Shown here: piece by piece, positions 1 to 7,149 of the stretch | Layout: every line of letters begins with the position of its first letter | How positions within the stretch are numbered: position 1 is the stretch's first letter | Origin: Candidatus Gastranaerophilales bacterium | GTDB lineage: Bacteria > Cyanobacteriota > Vampirovibrionia > Gastranaerophilales > Gastranaerophilaceae | NCBI GenBank assembly: GCA_947624665.1 | Contig: CANQLK010000050.1 | Coordinates: forward strand, 1 to 10,957 | Direction: 5' to 3' | DNA: 10,957 nt | The notes under the pieces: generated by a model | Database searches by the model: none | The model's input: the letters and a program-made list of their open reading frames with translations, nothing else | Told to the model about the DNA's origin: nothing | Made by a program: the position numbers and the translations under genes

Positions 1-254
1 CATTACAATCGGTAATTGACGCAAGAGAAAAGAAATATTTAATGGCACATGTACCGAAAAAATCATTGGATGAGATAAGAAGTTTTCTACCGGGGTTGTC
101 TTCTCCTACAATAATGACACTGGCGGGTGATGATAATAACGTGGTTATGCACGTAGTAGTAGATGCCGATAAGGTATTTGACAGTATAGACAGATTAAAA
201 AAACTCGGCGGACAGGGTATTTTGATTATGACGGTAGACCAAATGGTAAGGTAG
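1..254 (+). CDS. hisG: ATP phosphoribosyltransferase, long form, C-terminal part (5' end outside window)
   Basis: HisG condenses ATP with PRPP to give phosphoribosyl-ATP, the first and feedback-controlled step of histidine synthesis in the cytoplasm. Only the last 83 codons are present, in frame from base 3. The ATG at 42 is internal, because the reading frame upstream continues the family sequence (LQSVIDAREKKYLMAHVP). The visible part matches the C-terminal, ACT-like regulatory domain of long-form HisG, including the 'LDEIRSFLPGLSSPTIMTL' segment and a 'LGGQGILIMTVDQM' ending that parallels the 'LGASSILVLPIEKM' ending of the E. coli enzyme. This domain binds histidine in long-form enzymes, so a separate HisZ subunit should not be needed. 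The catalytic domain lies outside the window. The stop codon TAG is one base before the mazG start, implying co-transcription. Confidence 0.93.
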   Translation, partial: LQSVIDAREKKYLMAHVPKKSLDEIRSFLPGLSSPTIMTLAGDDNNVVMHVVVDADKVFDSIDRLKKLGGQGILIMTVDQMVR

Positions 255-255
255 T

Positions 256-1020
256 ATGAGTTATCCCAATCTGGAAAAATTAATAGAAATAATTGCTGTT
301 TTAAGAAGTGAAAACGGATGTAAATGGGACAGAGAACAAACTCATGCCAGCCTAAAGAGAAATATGCTTGAAGAAGCCTATGAAGCCGTTGATGCGATAA
401 ATGACAACGATATGAAGCATCTTCAGGAAGAATTGGGCGATGTTCTTTTGCAGGTGGTTCTTCATGCTCAAATAGCTAAAGAAGAGAATGCATTTGATAT
501 AGAAGATGTTGCTAAAACCTTATCGGATAAATTAATTCACAGACATCCGCATGTTTTTGGCGAAGTAAAAGTTAATTCAACAGAAGAAATATTGGAGAAT
601 TGGGAGAAGTTGAAAAAAGAGGAAAAGCCACACCGATTATCATTAATGGACGGTATTTCAAAATCGCAATCCGCACTAATGAGCGCACAAAAAATAAGTA
701 AAAAAGCAGTAAAAGCGGGGTTTGAATGGAGTGACGAAGAATCGCTTCAAAAGTGCATACAATCGGAGATTAAAGAGTTTAATGAAGCAAAAACAGCTGA
801 AGAAAGGGAAGAAGAATTCGGTGATATTTTATTTGCACTGGTAAATTTGGCAAGATGGCATAAAATAGATGCGGAGCAAGCACTGTTAAAGTCTAATAAG
901 AAATTTATGTCCCGATTTAGAGCAATGGAAGCATCTGCAGTGAAACCGTTATCCGATTTAACTTTAAAAGAGTGGGATATCCTCTGGAATCAAGCAAAAC
1001 AAATTGTAAAAAAATATTAA
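256..1020 (+). CDS. mazG: Nucleoside triphosphate pyrophosphohydrolase MazG
   Basis: MazG hydrolyses NTPs and dNTPs to the monophosphate and pyrophosphate. In other bacteria it cleans aberrant nucleotides and affects ppGpp levels. The 254 residues, close to the 263 of E. coli MazG, hold two all-alpha MazG domains. Both metal-binding ExxE...ExxD sets are intact: E40/E43 with E59/D62 in the first, and E171/E174 with E187/D190 in the second. The family signatures GCKWDREQTH (about 21-30) and HRHPHVFGE (95-103) are also present. The related HisE enzyme of histidine synthesis is only about 100 residues with one domain, so this is MazG proper despite sitting next to hisG. The start ATG is one base after the hisG stop; an AAGG at 248-251, inside the end of hisG, can serve as ribosome binding site, suggesting translational coupling. 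Confidence 0.95.
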   Translation: MSYPNLEKLIEIIAVLRSENGCKWDREQTHASLKRNMLEEAYEAVDAINDNDMKHLQEELGDVLLQVVLHAQIAKEENAFDIEDVAKTLSDKLIHRHPHVFGEVKVNSTEEILENWEKLKKEEKPHRLSLMDGISKSQSALMSAQKISKKAVKAGFEWSDEESLQKCIQSEIKEFNEAKTAEEREEEFGDILFALVNLARWHKIDAEQALLKSNKKFMSRFRAMEASAVKPLSDLTLKEWDILWNQAKQIVKKY

Positions 1021-1060
1021 CATATATTGAAATGTAAGCAAAATAATATTTTGAGCGTAT

Positions 1061-1081
1061 TTCCGTTTTGTATAAACGGAA
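1061..1081 (+). promoter_or_regulatory. Perfect hairpin covering the ribosome binding site of the 898-residue gene
   Basis: TTCCGTTT (1061-1068) pairs perfectly with AAACGGAA (1074-1081) around the 5-base loop TGTAT. The 3' arm contains CGGA (1077-1080), the only Shine-Dalgarno-like sequence before the ATG at 1089, so folding would hide it. No T-run follows on the plus strand, which argues against a terminator. A role in limiting translation is inferred. The two arms could instead be an inverted-repeat protein-binding site. Confidence 0.5.
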
Positions 1082-1088
1082 TGTAAAT

Positions 1089-3785
1089 ATGAATTTAAAC
1101 GGAATAAATTATATAAATCCCATATTTTGCGGAAGAATGCAATTGGGTTCGAAACAAAAGCCGGAACCGATAAAGAAGGATGTGTTCGAAAAAAGTAAAG
1201 ATATATCATTCACGGGCAGGAATAAGTCATTCGGATTAAGATTGGAAGATGCTTCTTTAGCTGCGTATTTATCCGCACAAAGTTCAAAAAAATTCAGAAA
1301 AAACTTTTGGGAAACAAAATTACCAATCAGAGAATATAATTTAAGGTTTGAAAATATAGATACTTCAATTCTTCCGGGTATTGATTTTATAAATCAACGT
1401 CTTGAACAAAGCGGAATAGGAAGCACCACTTTGTTGAATTATTTTTTGAAAATATATAATAATCCGAATGTTCAGGAGGCATTTTATACTCATGAAGTAA
1501 AATTACTTGATATATATTCAAAGTTAAACAATAAAGAAGATTTGACAAATTTTCCAAACTTATTATTCGGATTATATATTCTAAGCAAAGTACAAGAAAA
1601 AGAATTCGAGCCGACTTCGGTAACGGAATTTTTAAAATCCGTCGGAGTAAATAATGAAAATGATTTGCCCGAAAGATTTTCTTATATTGCTGAATATTTT
1701 AATAATTTTGAAGATTTAGAAGATATTCTTGATACAATAGATTATTTACGGGAAACATATCCAAAAAAGATAGACTTAATAAATTCCGCATTAGATAAAC
1801 AGTGTGAGTCAAAAAAGATATCGGCAGAAAACTTTTATAAAAATTTCAATGACATAATAGATTATTTATACGAAGAAAACAACGAAAAAAGTCTTGAGCC
1901 GTTATCTGATATAGCGGACAGTTTAATAAAATGTACTTTATTAAAGAAGTACGAATATAAAATTTTGCCTTTTCCGTATGATGATAAAAATAATCCCGAA
2001 GAAAAAATAAATTTTTTCACATTTTTAAATGAAAACAATATTACATTTGATATGTTTAAACAACTTTCGGCTAAAAACAAAATAGAGGGGTACGAAGTTG
2101 CTTCTGCAATTGAGAATAAGGATAATATTTCGGGAGAAATTGCGGAAATAAAGGGCATAAGCAGGGAAAAAGCCGAAGAACATTATATTAAGTATGCGGA
2201 TTTATATTCTTGTGTAGACCCTACGTTAATAAAATCCGTTTCGGATTTTATTGATAAATTTGATATAGCTCATACCGATTCAGTTTTGAGTATATATAAC
2301 AAGGTATACGGTGAAAATAAGAAAAAATTATCGGCGGAGGAATTAAATCAACTGGTGGAATTTATGTCCTATTGTGAGTCAAAGGATGTAATGAAAGAAG
2401 CAAAAGCAAATAAGATTCTTCCTTGCGAAATAATAGAAAAAAACAAAGAAAATTTTTACAGCGTAAAAAATGCTATAGAACAGTTTATAATTAACGACGA
2501 TACTGAATATTTTTTAGGACAAAGCCCGTATTCCATATATTCCGAATATAAAGAAATTTTTCTGGAAAATCCTGATGATGTGAAATATATACTTGCTGAT
2601 ATAGTAAATTTAAACATATCAGATTCTACTGATTATAAATTAAAAATGGATAGAACTCATGAACTTTCGCAATATTTTGACAACCGTGCAAAGTTTACGG
2701 AATTTGTACTAAAGAACAATATAAAATTTGAATTATCCAAAGAAGATAATAAACGTATAGAAAAATGCAAAAAAATGTTTTCTTTGGTTAAAGATGATAA
2801 AGAAGCTTTAAGATATTTTACAAATTCAGATTTTATATCCAAATCACAAAATTCAATGGATGATTTTTTCAAAAAATATCCGAATGAAAGCAGGCAAAAA
2901 GAAATGCTGAAAATTTTTGCACAAAGAAAAGTCCCGTCATATTTTGCATTCAAATCCTTTTTAAATAAATATAAAAGCGGAAAAGACAGTTGTGATAATA
3001 TAATAACTCATTTAAACGGTCAAAAACCCGATATAACTTTTGCTAGATATTTGAATAGAATTGAAATGATTAGCAAAGAAATAAAAAATCTCGGACTTCC
3101 TTTTAAGGTGGACAATTCCAACATATTAAATCTGTCAATATATGATGACATAAAAGATATTGTATTGATATTAAACAAATTAACCGGTGCAAAAGAGAAC
3201 GAGCTTTTTATTTCCAAACTGTCATCATCATTCAAACCGAAAAAACATGATATAACAAGTTATGATATAGCGGAAGAAATGGCTACGCAGTTAAAAACAA
3301 AAGAACCTAGTTGCTTTTATAATAATATAGCCGATAAATTCGGTTTAACTCCGAAAGAATTGGGAGTAAATCCGGAAGACAGTGATTTATATTATAAAAT
3401 GACTTTAGCACAGGCACTTCCCGAAGATTTTATAAAATTTGTAAATTCAGATGAATGGTTTAATTTCAGAGAGGGTAAAACGCCGCCGAATATTTCATTA
3501 CATGCCAGATTAAGGCTGATAGACAGATTTTGTCTGGACGGAGAAAAAACGGCAGAGGATTTATACAGTGAAGAAACTTCCCGAGATATAAAGAAGCTGT
3601 TAAAAACGATATATAGTGCAACTCCTGTATATGTAATCGGGAGCGGATATGATAAAAGCAGTGCTAAAGTTGTTGATTTGTCAAAAAAAGGTATTATAAT
3701 GCGTACAATGTATAATTCAGACCCTATAGATACAGTATATACGCCTCAAGGACACATGGTCACCATAATAAATAAAAATAAATAA
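1089..3785 (+). CDS. Large hypothetical protein, mostly helical, possible RNase-like C-terminal domain
   Basis: I do not recognise this 898-residue protein. The ATG at 1089 is chosen over an in-frame TTG at 1068 because it has a CGGA eight bases upstream and because the TTG lies inside a hairpin. There is no signal peptide or membrane segment. The N-terminus (about 1-45) is a disordered-looking, Asn/Lys-rich stretch ending in ISFTG at 39-43. Residues about 50-780 look alpha-helical and rich in Lys, Asn, Glu and Ile, with loosely recurring F-x-x-F-L...N-N-I patterns that might be degenerate helical repeats. The last 110 residues look different: ISLHARLRLIDRF (H805, R807, R809, R813), then a beta-like part ending TVYTPQGHMVTIIN (T882, Y884, H889, T892). 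That order resembles the small RelE/colicin-type RNase fold, but this is inference without a search. No immunity-like or antitoxin-like gene lies beside it. Gaps of about 70 bases on either side suggest a separate transcription unit, although readthrough from mazG is possible. Confidence 0.85.
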   Translation: MNLNGINYINPIFCGRMQLGSKQKPEPIKKDVFEKSKDISFTGRNKSFGLRLEDASLAAYLSAQSSKKFRKNFWETKLPIREYNLRFENIDTSILPGIDFINQRLEQSGIGSTTLLNYFLKIYNNPNVQEAFYTHEVKLLDIYSKLNNKEDLTNFPNLLFGLYILSKVQEKEFEPTSVTEFLKSVGVNNENDLPERFSYIAEYFNNFEDLEDILDTIDYLRETYPKKIDLINSALDKQCESKKISAENFYKNFNDIIDYLYEENNEKSLEPLSDIADSLIKCTLLKKYEYKILPFPYDDKNNPEEKINFFTFLNENNITFDMFKQLSAKNKIEGYEVASAIENKDNISGEIAEIKGISREKAEEHYIKYADLYSCVDPTLIKSVSDFIDKFDIAHTDSVLSIYNKVYGENKKKLSAEELNQLVEFMSYCESKDVMKEAKANKILPCEIIEKNKENFYSVKNAIEQFIINDDTEYFLGQSPYSIYSEYKEIFLENPDDVKYILADIVNLNISDSTDYKLKMDRTHELSQYFDNRAKFTEFVLKNNIKFELSKEDNKRIEKCKKMFSLVKDDKEALRYFTNSDFISKSQNSMDDFFKKYPNESRQKEMLKIFAQRKVPSYFAFKSFLNKYKSGKDSCDNIITHLNGQKPDITFARYLNRIEMISKEIKNLGLPFKVDNSNILNLSIYDDIKDIVLILNKLTGAKENELFISKLSSSFKPKKHDITSYDIAEEMATQLKTKEPSCFYNNIADKFGLTPKELGVNPEDSDLYYKMTLAQALPEDFIKFVNSDEWFNFREGKTPPNISLHARLRLIDRFCLDGEKTAEDLYSEETSRDIKKLLKTIYSATPVYVIGSGYDKSSAKVVDLSKKGIIMRTMYNSDPIDTVYTPQGHMVTIINKNK

Positions 3786-3827
3786 AAGTTTATGAACTTA
3801 AATATTTTTATTTCGTTTTAATGCATG

Positions 3828-3833
3828 TATAAT
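3828..3833 (+). promoter_or_regulatory. Candidate -10 box for the tolC-macAB operon
   Basis: A consensus TATAAT lies 29 bases before the tolC ATG and would start transcription near 3840, leaving a leader of about 23 bases that contains CGGA at 3853-3856. No good -35 hexamer is seen 16-18 bases upstream (TTTTTA at 3805-3810 is the nearest). In such AT-rich sequence chance matches are common, so this is only a candidate. The overlapping palindrome ATAATATTAT (3832-3841) may be a coincidence of base composition. Confidence 0.4.
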
Positions 3834-3862
3834 AATATTATGTAAAAAAATTCGGAATATAT

Positions 3863-5275
3863 ATGAAAAAATTAATATATATAATAATTTCGGCAGCAGT
3901 TTTATGTGCCGTAAGGGCTGAAGCAATAGATGAAATAACGCAGGGTGCAACCTTAACTTTAGATGATTGCATAGAATTGGCGATAAAAAACAGTCCCGAG
4001 ATTGATATTTACAAGCAATATATAGAAATAAACGAGGCAAGAGTAGGAGAGAGTAAGGCAAGTTATTTTCCGAGTATCGGTGCAAGTGCGGGATATGATT
4101 TTGCAAGCAGTGAAAATAAATACCGAGCTTCTCACAGTAATTCTACCTCGGCAAGAGTAGCTTTAAACCAATTGATATACAGTTTCGGCAAGGTTTTTTC
4201 ACAGGTTAAAATGCAGAAGTTTTATAAGATTGCAGCAGAATATGACTTAGAAAATGCAATATTAAACACGTCCAATAATGTAAAGTCCGCTTATTATGCC
4301 GTATTAGCAGCGAAGGCAAATGTTGATATTCAAAAAGCCAACGTTCTTGTTAATGAAAGACAATATGACAGAACTAAAGCTTTCTTTGAGGAAGGACTTG
4401 TATCAAAGATTGATTTAGTCAATCAGGAAGTATATTTAAGTGATGCAAAAATCGGACTGGTTGATGCGGAAAACCTTTATCAGACTGCTATTTTACAATT
4501 AAACAGCGCCATGTATGTTATTGAATCTCCTGATTATAATATTGAAAATACCGAAACTTTTAATTTTAAAAATAATTATGCCGAAGTTAATCTTTTAAAT
4601 ATTGCAAACGTCAAAGCAAATGAGGATGGAACAATAGAGCCTACGAATGCCGTTCTTACCACACAGGTTGAAAAAAATGAAATTCTTGAGAATTATAAAT
4701 TCAAACCTTATCCGTTTACTATGAAAGAGTCCATTGAAAAAGCCTATAAAAACAGACCCGATTTACTTTCCATGCAGGCTACTCAAGATGCAGTTAAGGA
4801 AGCTTTAAGCTATACAAAAAAATCTTATTTGCCCGATTTAACAGGCTCAGTCGGTTATAACTGGAATAATAATTCTTATTATTCCACAAACGGTATAACC
4901 ATGGGAGCATATTTAACAACAAGTAATTTAAATATTATGGATACAAGATTGAGAATTAAAGAAAGCAAAGCTCAGCTTGAGATTGCAAAGAAAAATGTTG
5001 ATTTGGTTAAACAAAATATATATTTCCAAGTGCAAAATGCTTATATAAATATGATTCAGCTTGAAAAAAATATACCTTTAATGCAGACAAGAGTTAAGCA
5101 GACACTTGAAAACTATGAACTGGCTGATGCCAGATATGAAGTCGGACTCGGCAATTTCATTGAGCTTCAGGATGCTAAAGAAAATTATAATAACGCTCAA
5201 AGAGATTACGTACAAACAATTTACAGATATAATGTCGCTCTTACCGACCTTCAAACTGCGATGGGAGAAAAATAA
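3863..5275 (+). CDS. tolC: TolC-family outer-membrane efflux channel
   Basis: This is the outer-membrane and periplasmic tunnel protein of a tripartite exporter; the family works as a trimer. The first 22 residues form a signal peptide (MKK, a hydrophobic core, then a cut near AEA), followed by the family opening LTLDDCIELAIKNSPEI. The two OEP repeats are visible. Each carries the helical-hairpin tip motif that docks on the adaptor: GLVSKIDL at 178-185 and GLGNFIELQDA at 428-438. The second repeat opens at about 287 (MKESIEKAYKNRPDLLSMQ). At 470 residues it is near the 493 of E. coli TolC. The stretch between the repeats (about 217-287) is longer than in typical members. It is the first gene of the operon. 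Its TAA stop overlaps the macA ATG by one base (TAATG), so the two are translationally coupled, and it is presumably dedicated to this pump. Confidence 0.93.
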   Translation: MKKLIYIIISAAVLCAVRAEAIDEITQGATLTLDDCIELAIKNSPEIDIYKQYIEINEARVGESKASYFPSIGASAGYDFASSENKYRASHSNSTSARVALNQLIYSFGKVFSQVKMQKFYKIAAEYDLENAILNTSNNVKSAYYAVLAAKANVDIQKANVLVNERQYDRTKAFFEEGLVSKIDLVNQEVYLSDAKIGLVDAENLYQTAILQLNSAMYVIESPDYNIENTETFNFKNNYAEVNLLNIANVKANEDGTIEPTNAVLTTQVEKNEILENYKFKPYPFTMKESIEKAYKNRPDLLSMQATQDAVKEALSYTKKSYLPDLTGSVGYNWNNNSYYSTNGITMGAYLTTSNLNIMDTRLRIKESKAQLEIAKKNVDLVKQNIYFQVQNAYINMIQLEKNIPLMQTRVKQTLENYELADARYEVGLGNFIELQDAKENYNNAQRDYVQTIYRYNVALTDLQTAMGEK

Positions 5276-6426
5276 TGAAGAAAATAATCATTCCAATTAT
5301 AATAATAATTCTTATTGCTCTGCCTTTTATTTTTCATAACAAAGGCGGCAAAGTTCGCTATACGACCGAACCGATTAAAAAACGTACAATTACTCAAATA
5401 GTTGAAGCAACAGGAACCATAGAACCTGTTAACACAGTTGATATCGGCTCTCAGGTGTCGGGCATGATTAATGAAATATATGTGGATTATAATTCCGAAG
5501 TTAAAAAAGGACAACTTTTGGCTCAAATAGATACTTCATTATTTGAAGCACAGCTTCAGCAATCTTTGGCAAATATAAATAATGCAAAGGCTTCGCTTGC
5601 CAAAAATAGAGCTGTTTTGGATTATGATACAAAAACATATAAAAGATACAAAAACTTATATGCGAGAAATCTTGTATCAAAAAATGATTTGGACTCGGCA
5701 GAATCAGCTTACCGCTCGGATTTGGCGAATGTTCAAGCGGCGCAGGCTTCTATTATGCAGGCTCAAGCTAATTACGATACAGCTTCCGCTAATATGAGAT
5801 ATACAAAAATAATTTCTCCCGTTGACGGGATTGTTATTTCCAAAGAAGTAGAAGTAGGGCAGACCGTAGCTGCAAGCTTTCAGACCCCTACTTTGTTTAC
5901 CGTAGCGGAAGATTTAACAAATATGCGTATTGAAACCAGTGTTTCTGAAGCTGATATAGGTAAAGTTAAGGAAGGTCAGCAGGTGGAATATACTCTTGAC
6001 GGATATCCCGACAGTGTATTTAAAGGTACTGTTTCGCAAGTAAGACTTTCTCCTACAACAGAATCTAACGTCGTTACTTATACCGTTATTATTTCAGTTG
6101 AAAACGATGACGGAAAATTAATGCCCGGAATGACTGCAAATGTTTCAATAATTACAGACAGAGAAGAAGACGTTCTTACTGTTCCTAATATGGCATTGAA
6201 ATTTACATTGAAGGATAATACTCAAAAGTATGAGCAAAAAGGTATTTGGGTTCAAAGAAGCGGTAAACCTCAAAGAATAAACATTAAAACAGGATTAAGT
6301 GATGATATGTATACTCAAATTATAACGGATGAAGTAAAAGAAGGAGATTTGGTATACACGGGAACAATGCAGAATAATAAAAAATCTTCTTCAAAAGGCA
6401 GAAACGGAATGCCCCCGAGATTGTAG
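5275..6426 (+). CDS. macA: MacA-type periplasmic adaptor (membrane fusion protein)
   Basis: This adaptor links the inner-membrane ABC transporter to the TolC channel. It is 383 residues long (E. coli MacA is 371). An N-terminal membrane anchor (about 3-20, nearly all Ile/Leu) has no lipobox Cys. It is followed by the first half of the lipoyl-like domain (VDIGSQVSGMINEIYV, 55-70), then an antiparallel coiled-coil hairpin: helix one runs about 88-131, the tip is NLVSKNDLDSA at 132-142, and helix two runs to about 175. The second lipoyl half (SPVDGIVISKEVEVGQTV) and a beta-barrel region (TSVSEADIGKVKEGQQVEY) follow, then a membrane-proximal domain at the C-terminus. GGGAG at 5263-5267, inside the end of tolC, is a good ribosome binding site seven bases before the start. 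The ATPase gene follows after five bases. The gene name is by family; the substrate is unknown. Confidence 0.93.
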   Translation: MKKIIIPIIIIILIALPFIFHNKGGKVRYTTEPIKKRTITQIVEATGTIEPVNTVDIGSQVSGMINEIYVDYNSEVKKGQLLAQIDTSLFEAQLQQSLANINNAKASLAKNRAVLDYDTKTYKRYKNLYARNLVSKNDLDSAESAYRSDLANVQAAQASIMQAQANYDTASANMRYTKIISPVDGIVISKEVEVGQTVAASFQTPTLFTVAEDLTNMRIETSVSEADIGKVKEGQQVEYTLDGYPDSVFKGTVSQVRLSPTTESNVVTYTVIISVENDDGKLMPGMTANVSIITDREEDVLTVPNMALKFTLKDNTQKYEQKGIWVQRSGKPQRINIKTGLSDDMYTQIITDEVKEGDLVYTGTMQNNKKSSSKGRNGMPPRL

Positions 6427-6431
6427 GTAAT

Positions 6432-7148
6432 ATGAGTTTAATTGAAGTAAAACATGCCGTAAAAACGTATCAAACAGGCGAAGAAAGCTTTAATGCATTG
6501 GATGATGTTTCGCTAAGTGTAGAAGAAGGTGAATTTGTCGCCATAATGGGGACTTCGGGGTCAGGGAAGTCCACTTTTATGAATATGCTTGGAACTTTAG
6601 ATAAACCCAATTCGGGCAGTTATTACTTGGACGGAGTTGACGTTTTATCGCTTTCATCCGATGAACTTTCAGATATAAGAAATCTAAAGATAGGCTTTGT
6701 TTTTCAAGGATTTAATTTGATATCAAGGACATCGGCATTGGACAATGTAGAGCTTCCGATGATATATAAAGGCATTCCCGAGGAGGAAAGACACATAAGA
6801 GCCAGAGAAGCATTAAAAATAGTGGGTTTGGAAAAACGAGAAGACCATATGCCCAATCAAATGTCAGGGGGACAACAGCAGAGAGTTGCTATTGCACGTG
6901 CAATAGTTAATGATGCTCCTTTGATTTTAGCCGACGAACCTACGGGAAATCTTGATACCAGAACAAGTATTGAGGTAATGGAATTTTTTGTTAATTTAAA
7001 TAATAAAACAGGTAAAACTATTGTACTTGTTACGCATGAACCTGATATAGCGGAATATTGCAAACGTGTAGTGCGGTTTAAAGACGGTAAAATTGTTTCG
7101 GATCAGCCAAAAGACGAATGGCAAAAAACAAGGACAAGGCAGACATAA
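6432..7148 (+). CDS. MacB/LolD-type ABC transporter ATPase subunit
   Basis: This is the cytoplasmic ATPase that powers the exporter. The 238 residues form one complete nucleotide-binding domain of the MacB/LolD/FtsE class. It has Walker A GTSGSGKST (40-48), a Q-loop in VFQGFNLI, the signature MSGGQQQR (144-151, with Met in place of the usual Leu), Walker B LILADEPTGNLD (164-175, catalytic E169) and the H-loop histidine H202 in VTHEPD. In E. coli MacB this domain is fused to the membrane part; here it is a separate protein, as in the YknXYZ and DevBCA systems. The start ATG is five bases after the macA stop with only a weak TAGGT before it, so translation is probably coupled. The stop codon is one base before the permease start. 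All catalytic residues are present. Confidence 0.94.
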   Translation: MSLIEVKHAVKTYQTGEESFNALDDVSLSVEEGEFVAIMGTSGSGKSTFMNMLGTLDKPNSGSYYLDGVDVLSLSSDELSDIRNLKIGFVFQGFNLISRTSALDNVELPMIYKGIPEEERHIRAREALKIVGLEKREDHMPNQMSGGQQQRVAIARAIVNDAPLILADEPTGNLDTRTSIEVMEFFVNLNNKTGKTIVLVTHEPDIAEYCKRVVRFKDGKIVSDQPKDEWQKTRTRQT

Positions 7149-7149
7149 T

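Noticed and set aside
42..254. A separate 70-residue protein starting at the ATG at 42
   Set aside because: The frame is open to the window edge and the upstream codons continue the HisG C-terminal sequence, so this is a partial hisG.
256..1020. Reading the MazG gene as HisE because of its hisG neighbour
   Set aside because: It has two complete MazG domains, about 250 residues and the HRHPHVFGE signature, whereas HisE has one short domain.
1068..1088. TTG at 1068 as start of the large unknown gene
   Set aside because: It lies inside the hairpin with no ribosome binding site before it. The ATG at 1089 has CGGA eight bases upstream and begins a leader typical of similar hypothetical proteins.
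3786..3811. Terminator after the large unknown gene (AAGTT 3786-3790 with AACTT 3795-3799, then T-rich sequence)
   Set aside because: Only a 5-base-pair, mostly A-T stem with a broken T-run; too weak to call in DNA of this composition.
3798..4106. Minus-strand open frame of 102 codons opposite the start of tolC
   Set aside because: It overlaps the signal peptide and first repeat of tolC, has no ribosome binding site and no recognisable protein features; likewise the other frames opposite the main genes.
7093..7149. TTG at 7093 as start of the MacB permease
   Set aside because: It would overlap the ATPase gene by 56 bases and add residues unlike the family. The ATG at 7150 begins with the expected entry helix and TM1.
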